Origin: Ailanthus altissimus
Lineage: Eukaryota > Streptophyta > Magnoliopsida > Sapindales > Simaroubaceae
Reading direction: 5' to 3'
Length of the DNA: 64,000 bases
NCBI GenBank assembly: GCA_946807835.1
Contig: OX327684.1
Location: 12,982,501 to 13,046,500 of the forward strand
Part shown: in pieces, positions 51,572 through 64,000 of the stretch
Layout: every line of letters starts with the position of its first letter
Numbering within the stretch: position 1 is the first letter of the stretch
The notes under the pieces: generated by a model
Database searches by the model: none
What the model was told of the DNA's origin: nothing
What the model saw: only the letters and a program-made list of their open reading frames with translations
Position numbers and translations under genes: made by a program

Positions 51572-53051
51572 TTATAAGGGCAGATTTGTCATATATTTTT
51601 TCATGTTTTTATTTTGATATTTTATTATTTTATGAGAATAGATGGCTATTTATGTGCATTATTGTTATTTATAGGGACTTGAACGAAATTTAAAGAAAGA
51701 ATGAAAAAGGAACAAAAACAGGGACTAAAATGCAAAGTTTTCAAAATATGAGTCCATCGCTCGGCGCCACAAGGATTTTCGCCCCAGCGCTAGAACAGTG
51801 ATCGAAATAAGAAAATCAGAAAAGACGACTTGTTGAAGTCCCAACTGGCGCCCCAGCGCTAGACCTTCATCGCGCTAGCGACAGGCCAGCGCCCAGCGCC
51901 ATATCTTCACCGTGCCAGTGACAGGACAGTCGCCCAACTCCATCACTCCACCACTCCAGCGGTGAGACCTTATACACACAGCGCCCCAGCGATAGCATCT
52001 AGCGCTCTAACGGTAGTACGAGTTCTAGTCTGACGAGAATTGAGATTTTCAAGCTCATATCAATCTCTATAAAAAGCCCCTCGACCCGAGACGTTAAAAA
52101 TGACCCAAGACACATTCAAGAACACCAAGAATATAGAGCACGAGTTTTGGAGAGCAATAGGAGTTTAATTGAAGCAACTTTAGAGAGAGATTCAAGACGT
52201 TCTTCGGCATCAAAAGTATCTTAAGCAGCGCAATTAAGAGCAATTCAACGTCTATATTGGTTTGCTATTGATTGTATCATGATTTATTATTATTTTTACT
52301 GCTGTTCTCTTGTAGCCATGAACTAAATTTATTTTCTAGGGTTAATACTTGAACTCAATATGTGTACTTAATTTCCATATCTTTTGAATATTTAATAAAC
52401 TTAATTCTTTAATATTCAAATTACTTGATCTTAATGCTTCAATATATTTGGCCAATATATGGTGAATGAGTTGGTAATATTGTTGATAAACTCGAAAGAG
52501 GAATCATAATATTTAGACCTAGGTAATTTGATGCATGATTGTAGAGTAACATTTAATGTTGCATATGCAAGTTTCAATTTAGGATAGGAATATACCTAAT
52601 TGGCATGTATGATCAATAAGACTTAATGAATCTTAATTTATTACAAGTACCATAAGAATATAAGTATTTGGTAAATTAAGGTATACTTGCATGACCTTGG
52701 AAGAGGCTTGTGAATACATTAGTGTCTTGATCAATAATAAAGACTAAGGGAGTTAAATATTAGAAGATTAATCATTAGAAAGCATATTGAGAGATAATAT
52801 TAATCCTAGGTTTTCTCTATATTGCTATCACCTAAATCTCTTTGCATTGTGTTTTTACTTTTATATTTTTTATATTCATTCTTAGATTTTTATTTTTCTG
52901 AATAATTATTAGGAAGACATAATTTTAGTAATTGGTTAAAAAGAAGAAATTATCCCTATGGGTTTGACATCCGACTTATTTAGTCTCTTTATTACTTGCA
53001 TACGATAGTGTATACTTGCACTTAATTTTAAGATATAGAATTATCGCATCA
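51572..53051 (+). mobile_element. Solo LTR S4, gypsy (Athila-like) type
   Basis: It aligns with S3 (15062-16500) over its full length, including GACTTGAACGAAATTTAAAG near the start and the terminal TTATCGCATCA. The first two bases have become TT. The target duplication is GAGAC/AAGAC with one mismatch. It lies inside the RNase H region of Copia A, whose reading continues on both sides. It carries the same ten-unit dyad array as S3. Confidence 0.82.
51759..52012 (+). repeat. Ten CGCYCCAGCG-type mini-dyads in S4
   Basis: Units start at 51759, 51780, 51849, 51871, 51890, 51911, 51931, 51952, 51982 and 52003. The intervals are 21, 69, 22, 19, 21, 20, 21, 30 and 21. The best are CGCCCCAGCG at 51780, 51849 and 51982. 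Others are degraded, for example CGTGCCAGTG at 51911, yet keep the register. Unit number and spacing broadly match S3. Confidence 0.7.
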
Positions 53052-53340
53052 AAGACCATTGAGAATAAATTGTTTTAATAAAGTCACTGAGTTGTATTTT
53101 AGGAGTAACAAAAGCTCGTCGAAATCGAAGCATATCGACATCAAATTTTTTTGTTGTTAAAGAGAGTTCAGAGTCTTTAGGTGTCTATTGAACATATCAA
53201 TATAAACTTTATGATTGTGATTTCGCTTACTAAAGGTGTACCATTTAAGGTGTTTTATGAGCATTTGGCTTGTATGAGTGTGGTTCATCTTGATGATATG
53301 CTTGTGTAGTAGGAGTTTATTTCTTAATGTTTAATTATAG

Positions 53341-53743
53341 TTGATATATTTTTTGATCAGACTAAAATATTGTTATTCATTTATTGAGAACTCTGAAGTA
53401 AAGTTATATTATTTCAGTTGCGATCATGCATAAATTTTTAAAAGTATATTGTTGAACTTTTTTGAGTTATAAAGTATAACCAGTTGAAAATAGGCATGTT
53501 AAGGGATCATATTACATGGAATTTTCATGCTTCATCCATATCATTGGTTATCTTGATGTATATGACTATTGATGGGTTTAGTTAAAAAAAAAAGCAATGA
53601 AAATCGCTTTGATCCTATATTGATATAATTGATGGACCAGATTATTTAAAGATGTCTCTTTGTTAAGATAGCAAATACTGAGCTCATAAAGTTGTTTGAT
53701 ATTGTACAATTATAAAATGACATATGTGGCCTAAGTGGGAGAT
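53341..53743 (+). other. 3' untranslated interior of Copia A, with polypurine tract
   Basis: AT-rich sequence between the RNase H remnant and the CTAAGTGGGAGAT tract at 53731-53743. That tract is the typical Copia polypurine signal placed directly before a 3' LTR. I see no coding frame. Confidence 0.5.
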
Positions 53744-54149
53744 TATTGAAAAATTATATAAAGTGGGCCTATATATATATATATATTAAATAATTGTATA
53801 TTATCGGTTATCTATTTTGTTACCTATTAAAAATGATTAAATAAAATTTATTTGTTATTGGGCTTTTAAGACATCTCCTATTATATGGGCTTTAATGTGT
53901 AGAGATTTAATTATTTTAATGATGGGTGAAAATAAAATAAAATACTATAAATAATAGGTTAAGGTTCTCAGTTTAAATTTTAATGTATTATTTATTCACA
54001 TTCTATCAATGAGTAAACTGTATTATTTTCTCTTAAAACTAAATTTTAGATGGAAAAGACTATTAAACTTAAAGACTTAGATTATGCTATATTGCATTAA
54101 TTATTTTTGTGAGATTTAACTTAATTATTGAAAATAAGTTAAACTAACA
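53744..54149 (+). repeat. Probable 3' LTR of Copia A
   Basis: It follows the AAGTGGGAGAT tract, starts TATTGAAAAATTATA (from an expected TGTTG) and ends CTAACA, about 406 bp, a usual size for this Copia type. The matching 5' LTR is absent because the element is truncated at its left end, so this cannot be confirmed by pairing. A TA run lies at about 53770-53786. Confidence 0.5.
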
Positions 54150-58496
<4,347 letters not shown>

Positions 58497-59520
58497 TTTA
58501 AGTTAGTCCATTACTTAAGGGTTGATTGTTGTGTTATTGTAATGGCTTTGCCTTGCCTTGTGTTGTAATATTACATCATATAAAAAACAATCGTAATTAA
58601 TGCATACGAGCGAAATTTAAGTTAATATCGTCTAACATAAAAAAGAATTTCGTTTAATTAAATTTATGGTAATTGGAATGCAAAAAGTTGTAAATGAGGA
58701 ATCGGTGTTTACAAAACTATAAATTTTTATCAACTCTTTATTTCAGTTTAGAGGCCGAACATACAATCCTCTGCAACTAATTCGGTTTATAAGATTCGAT
58801 ACAATCCATCATAATAATTAAGCATTTGAGCTGCATACATGCATGATGCACCTTTAATCTTGAGCCACTGACTAGTTTAGGTATTGAAACTTGAAAGGTT
58901 CAAAAGTACTTAATTTTTTTTAAACTACAAAAAAGGTAAAATACCAACCATATGCAAAAATTACCACTTGATTATCTGAAATAATAAGTTAAAATGATAT
59001 ATTGTTTCAATTAAAAAAAAAAGGGAAAGCAAAGAGGAAAGTTTTAGAGTCTTTTTAAAATTGTTATATAGAAAATTATTATATCCTTGATGTATTACAA
59101 AGGAATAAAAATTTAATGACAAGATGCACCTCTAAGTTAATAGTTTTAAAAAAAAATAATTAAAAAAATTATGTGTCTCTATAGGGTAAGTCGAAAGTTA
59201 TGAATTTTCTCTATCGTCACTCACATAAGAGTTTTAAAGCTCAATATTTGATGATAGAGAGAACTCATATATAGATTCTTTGGAAAAGCTTCCTGCCTTA
59301 TTATTTAGTTTGTTATAATCATAAATTCAATTGAAAGTTATGCAATAATGAAGTTCAATGATTAACAAATATTTATATTATGACATGACCGCCTTAATCA
59401 TCTAGGATCAACTATAATGTGTAGGATCATTAAAAATTCTCATAGATAACTATTAAAGAACATAAGATTCTGTCATCTAATAAGAATATTTGTATCACTT
59501 GTTTACATGAAAAACTTATA
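58497..59520. other. Intergenic sequence downstream of the pseudogene
   Basis: AT-rich sequence with no gene. There is no AATAAA close to the pseudogene stop. Confidence 0.4.
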
Positions 59521-62500
59521 GTTAGACCATCCCCTTCTAAGATTGGTTTAGAATCTCTATCATTTTTATAAAGGATCCAATGAGATATTTGCAGATTAAT
59601 TCATATACCAAGTAGACATTTTTCCCATTTTAGTTTTGATTGATGCATCTGCATGGTGGTCACATGTTTATTTGCTATTTATAGGAAATATTGTATTCGC
59701 AAGATAACTAGTACAGATCATTAGATTGAGGGCATAATTTCCAAATCACCCTATTAAAATTATATGTTCATATAATGATGGTAAGTTTACATATAAAACA
59801 TTTAATAACTATTCCACATCAGTAGAAATCAATGTGGAACATCTTATACCACATGTTCACATATAAAAAAGAGTTAGCAGAATCCTTGATTAAGCAATTC
59901 CAAGTTATTACATGTACTTTATTAATACACACATAATTAAAAAATTTTGTACGGGGTCTTGCTATTCAACATGCTGCAACATTAATTTGTTTAGGCCAAT
60001 TGCATATCATCAATATTTTCTATTACAACTTTATACTTAGTTATCAACATGATATATCCCATTTGCATACCTTTAGTTTTGTTGTATATATGCCTATAGC
60101 ACCCCAAAACGTACTAAGATAGAACCTCAACGTCATTTAGAGAATTATGTAGATTTTAACTCACCATTAATTATAAGGTATCTTGAACTCCTGATAGGTG
60201 ATTTGTTTACTACATGATTTACTAATTGTTATTTTGATATGATATTATTCTCACCATTAGGGAAAAAAAATACCTCTTGAAGTAAGGCATAAACTTTATT
60301 AAAAAATGACTATTATGTCTTAGATCCTCATACAAATCAATGTGAAAATAAAGTGCGAAGGATTTTTTATTTTTAAAGAATTACAAATGAATTACTAGAC
60401 GCATTTACAAATGTATTAAAATTAACCAAGTCATATATACCAATTGCTAATACACCAGCTTAGGTGATTATTCCTATAAAATAATCTAATAAAAAGGTAG
60501 CAAATGAATCATTTGTTGCATGATAGAATTGTGGCTGACTATTTAGTTTAAAAGATATTATTTGTGGAAGAAAAAAGTGAAAAATCATAATCCTCTTGCA
60601 AATGATACTCGAGCCAATAAATTCATATTTTTTAAGTTAATAACATCAAAAGAGCTAATAATCCTTGAAGAGACACATGTTTCTGAAGAGAAAAAGGTTT
60701 CAAAAGAGATGTTAGCTCTATAAGAGGCACAAGAATTTTAAAATAAGAAAAAGAGTATAAATTATGCTTAAACAAGATAAATGTGAAAACCTAATGAAAT
60801 AATAATTGACGATGTGTTGTCATTTACAGTAGTTACTAAAATTATAAATGATGAATTTGAGTCGCAAACTATTAGTGGATGTAGAAAAAGACATGATTGG
60901 ATTCAATTGAAAGAAGTAATTCAAGTAAAATTGACTTCTCTAGTCAAGTGTTAAGTATTTGGACATGTAGTCCAAAAACTTGAAGATGTCAAATCCGTAG
61001 GACATAAATAGATTTTATACAGGGACATAAATAGATTTTATATAGAAACATAATGAAAAAAAATAGAGTCATCAAATACAAAGTAGGATTTGTTGCTCAA
61101 GGTTTCTTGTAGAGACTAAGTGTTAATTATGATGAAGCTTATTCTCCCTATGGATACAATTGCATTTTGATTTTTAATAAACTTGGTAGTTTAAAAAAAG
61201 CTTGATAGGCATCTTATGGATATAACAACAACTTACTTATATGGGTCACTTGACATATATATATTTATATGAAAATTCTTAAAGGATATGCTTGAAGCAT
61301 GTAAACATAATTTATATTCAATCAAGTTACATAGATATTTGTATAGATTAAATAATTTGAGCGCAGATGGTACAACCGCCTAAGCGAATAGTTAATAAAG
61401 GAAGGATATAATAATGACCCAATATGTTTATATGTATTTATGAAAATGTCAAACTCTGGGTTTGCCATAATGACTGTAAATGTGGGTAATATGAATTTGA
61501 TTAAGACTCGAGCTCTTAAAATCTGTAGAATATTTTAAAAAAAAATTGAAATGAAAGATTTGGAGAAGACTAAATATTGTCTCGACCTACATATTGAGTA
61601 CAAATCAAATAGAATTTTTATATATTAATCTACATATATTGAAAATATTCAAATAAGATTCAATATAGATAAAGCCCATCTGTTAAGTATCCCTATGGTT
61701 GTTTAGTCTATTGATCCCTAAAAGAATCTATTTCATCCCAAAATAGATGATTGAGAAAATACTTGGTCTCAATGCAATTGATGCTTTATTATATCTAGCC
61801 TAATATATTAGATCGAATATAGATTTTGCGGTAAGCTTATTAGCAATATTTAGTTTTACAGAAACTCAACATTATTGGAATGGTGTCAAATATATATTTC
61901 ATTACCTTCGTGGAACAATAGATTTGAGACTATTTTATTCTATTAGCCTATAGAAATTAATTCAGGTTTAGTTAATTAACAGATCATGGGTACTTATTTA
62001 ATCCCTATAAAACTTATTCACAAACGAGATATATTTTTACTTACAACAATATAATAATCTCATAGAAATTCATAAAGCAAACCTTTGTTGTTACCTCTTT
62101 TAATCACTCTAAGATTCTTACACTACATGAAATAAACAAGGAATATATATGGTTGCGATATATCATTTATCACATTCAGAGTACATGTAGCCTACCTTCT
62201 ACAGTAGATATTTCAATTATAATATATGAAAACAATGCTGCTTGTATAGCTCAAGTTAGAGACAGATACATTACAAGAGATAGAACTAAACATATTTCTC
62301 TAATTTTTGTTACACACATGAGCTATAATAAAGTAAGAAGATTAATGTTAAATAGATACGCTCTATTGATATTTTTTATAAATACGTTCACCAAATTTCT
62401 ACCAATATTAATTTTTGAGAAATTGGTATATAAGATTGGCTTGCACTAGTTCAATAAATTGATAAACTGATGAATGTTACATTTAGGGGGATCATTTAAT

Positions 62501-62530
62501 CCGGAGGAGCATATTCTTTCAAAAGAAGAC
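59521..62530 (+). mobile_element. Copia retrotransposon remnant D, left-truncated
   Basis: It begins within integrase at the same K-I-G-L-E-S point as fragment A1 (33105). It continues through reverse transcriptase (DITTTYLYGSLDIYIYMKI near 61218-61275, NDPICLYVFMK near 61413-61450) and ends with RNase H. At the 3' side there is TTAGGGGGATCA (about 62484-62495). Then comes CAAGTTTTATTCCATTAGAT and TAGTAAGGTTTTTAATGA (62579-62622), a phrase seen downstream of many plant Copia pol genes. Stops are frequent. No 5' LTR or first half is present. Confidence 0.75.
62153..62449 (+). pseudogene. Copia RNase H C-terminal fragment of remnant D
   Basis: The 98-codon frame contains IIYENNAACIAQV, then RTKHISLIFVTH and FEKLVYKIGLH. 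These match the plant Copia pol C-terminus (YEDNAACI-Q, DRTKHISPKF-TH, LADLFTKSLP, FEKLV-KIGM). The LADLFTKSLP block is degraded to FINTFTKFLPILI. It is a fragment with no start of its own. Confidence 0.7.
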
Positions 62531-63954
62531 TTACACAAATTACAAACGTGCACTATACTTTTTTTTCTTTCTTTCAACCAAGTTTTATTCCATTAGATTT
62601 TACTAGTAAGGTTTTTAATGAAATAGTATTGAACATATTCACTACCATTGTATATTATAAAGTTATATTTATTTTTATCAATTTCTAGTCTACCTACGTT
62701 TTTCTTTAGTAATGTAAAATACAACAAAAGTAATAGAATCTAGGAAGGAGTATTGTGAGGTGGTGGGTTGAGGTGGTGTATTCTATCACATCTACTATTT
62801 TATTATGCCTATATATATGTATGACTTTCTTATAATAGAATTATATCTTCCAATATTTTATAGAGGTGTCTAGATAATTTTTAGAGGTGGTCTAGTAATT
62901 GGATTTTCTTTAATTTTTATATTTTATATTAAGAATATGATATTTGAACCTTTAAGATTTTAAGAAAGAGATATGAAAATTCTAATTTTTTTAAAAATTT
63001 ATGTCAACACTCTTGTGAATTATTGGTTTCCATTAATTTTAACTGAAAAAAAGAGTAAATTGATATTTTGCTAATATACAAATTAACATTCAAATAAATT
63101 ATAAACCCTAGGGTTATCACCAAAACGATGGCGTTTACATTTTGATGTTTCAATACACTAATTAAATGTCCTTCCGCTAACGTGACATTGTTCTCTTTCA
63201 TTTATTCATTGCGAGCCGCTCTCATCCGCTGCAAAGCCATCGCCCCTTGGCTTCCCAACAACGGCAATGACCTTGTCCTTAGCAAAGACTAGATCATTGA
63301 GTTATTTTAAAACTGCATCAGTATATGTGCCACAAAGCCATCGCTTTTTCGCTTCCCCGTGATGACGACTACATGTTGAGAAAATTCAATTCCTATAGAT
63401 ACAACACTTGCAATGGCTTTCTCATTAATTTAATTTCCATGGCTTCCGAATTCAAAGTAGTCTTGATCTCGTCATCATTGTTTAACATGCCCTTTCCTAT
63501 GAATGAAGGAAATTTTGGGAACTCCTCACTTACAAGGAAGCTCCTTCCTCTAGAAGTGTTCAACCCACCACCATCTTTTATTTACTTTAAGACACACACA
63601 AAAAAAAAAAAGGATAGGATTGTACATGATGCAGCTTTCATCTTGTAATGAAGAAAATCAAATGATAAAGAACATGGTTGTTATGCTAACACCAAAGCGC
63701 ACAATACAACAATAACTAGAAGAAGTAAGTAGGTTGCTGGTGCCAATGGTCCTTATTATTGTGTAAAGTAACACTCTTGGATAGGTCAATTATCTCGATG
63801 TGTGCCAACTCTTGAAGGAGAGCTAGGCAGGATGATTTGCCATGGGTCGGGGGAGAAGCGGCAGAGGGTGGTGATCTTGTTGAGAGAAAGTGACATACTG
63901 GCCAAACTAAAATAAATTATATAATTTAATTAATTGTTAAAGTAGTTCAGATTA
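62531..63954. other. Copia 3' flank and unidentified sequence
   Basis: Past the Copia remnant no gene is recognised. A 107-codon frame (63325-63648) includes SSSLFNMPFPMNEGNFGN, which distantly recalls the start of Copia gag proteins, but the match is too weak to claim. AAAGCCATCGC followed by GCTTCCC occurs twice, 101 bp apart (63233 and 63334), suggesting a small old duplication. Confidence 0.35.
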
Positions 63955-64000
63955 TTAGAATAGCTCAGTTAGCTAAAGAGAGTGCTCTTAATCGTAAAGT
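63953..64000 (+). ncRNA. tRNA-like head, truncated by the window end
   Basis: GAATAGCTCAGTTAGCTAAAGAG fits the D-arm and box A (TRGCNNAGYNGG) of a tRNA promoter: GCTC pairs with GAG around an AGTTAGCTAAA loop. The following GCTCTTAA resembles a Lys anticodon loop, but the flanking bases do not form a good stem. It is therefore more likely a decayed tRNA or the head of a tRNA-derived SINE than a working gene. The diagnostic T-arm lies beyond the window. Confidence 0.25.

Larger units (their letters stand above)
51326..53340 (+). pseudogene. Copia A2 continued: RNase H, split by solo LTR S4
   Basis: After the Athila-like element, translation gives RYSDSNFVGCFNSRRSTSN, then SLITSSPMEAEF and ASNQPI, and IIDGIER up to 51571. 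This is the Copia RNase H sequence expected downstream of the reverse transcriptase that stopped at 35315. After S4 it continues with SKSKHIDIKFFVVKERVQ-like residues near 53115-53170. About 100 residues between 35315 and 51326 are missing. It shows that 33-35 kb and 51-53 kb are halves of one element. Confidence 0.75.

Noticed and set aside
63325..63648. 107-codon frame as a Copia gag start
   Set aside because: Only a short stretch near FNMPFPMNEGNFGN is suggestive. The rest does not match and no LTR or primer site lies upstream.

Overview
The window is nuclear DNA of a flowering plant, most likely a dicot. It is AT-rich, its genes are intron-split with GT-AG and GC-AG junctions, and most of it is decayed LTR retrotransposons plus one Mutator-like element. 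I cannot name the genus. There are no prokaryotic features.

Two genes are recognisable, both serine carboxypeptidase-like (SCPL) genes of the SCPL25/26/27 type, on the + strand. The first (28095-32108) is intact: nine exons, 456 codons before the stop, a signal peptide and a complete Ser-Asp-His triad. It is closest to Arabidopsis SCPL27 as I remember that protein. The second (55457-58496) has the same nine exons with identical intron phases. It carries an in-frame stop, two one-base deletions in exon 5 and a GT-to-GC change at one splice donor, so I call it a pseudogene. The pair looks like a tandem duplication whose spacer was filled by transposons.

Layout. 1-27.8 kb: solo LTRs at 1028-2293, 4571-5968 and 15062-16500; a minus-strand MULE remnant (about 2.84-6.9 kb) holding the second of these; a short Ty3/gypsy element with both LTRs (8558-11340); a possible retrocopy (11.73-12.66 kb); a Copia-type LTR (about 13.6-17.38 kb) holding the third solo LTR; a minisatellite (19.8-20.5 kb); then AT-rich sequence with no gene I can support. 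28.1-32.1 kb: the SCPL27-like gene. 33.1-54.1 kb: a nested stack. A plus-strand Copia remnant was split by an Athila-like gypsy element (minus strand), which was split by a Copia element with LTRs over 2 kb (36923-47353, minus strand), which was hit by a solo LTR (43158-44591). Another solo LTR (51572-53051) sits in the first Copia. 55.5-58.5 kb: the SCPL pseudogene. 59.5-62.5 kb: another Copia remnant. The last 46 bases look tRNA-like and run off the window.

The least expected signal is not a gene. Several of the gypsy LTRs, and the untranslated leader of the unrelated Copia element, carry arrays of short GC-rich dyads spaced alternately about 22 and 29-30 bp apart, a super-period near 51-52 bp. 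I do not recognise this from any described family.
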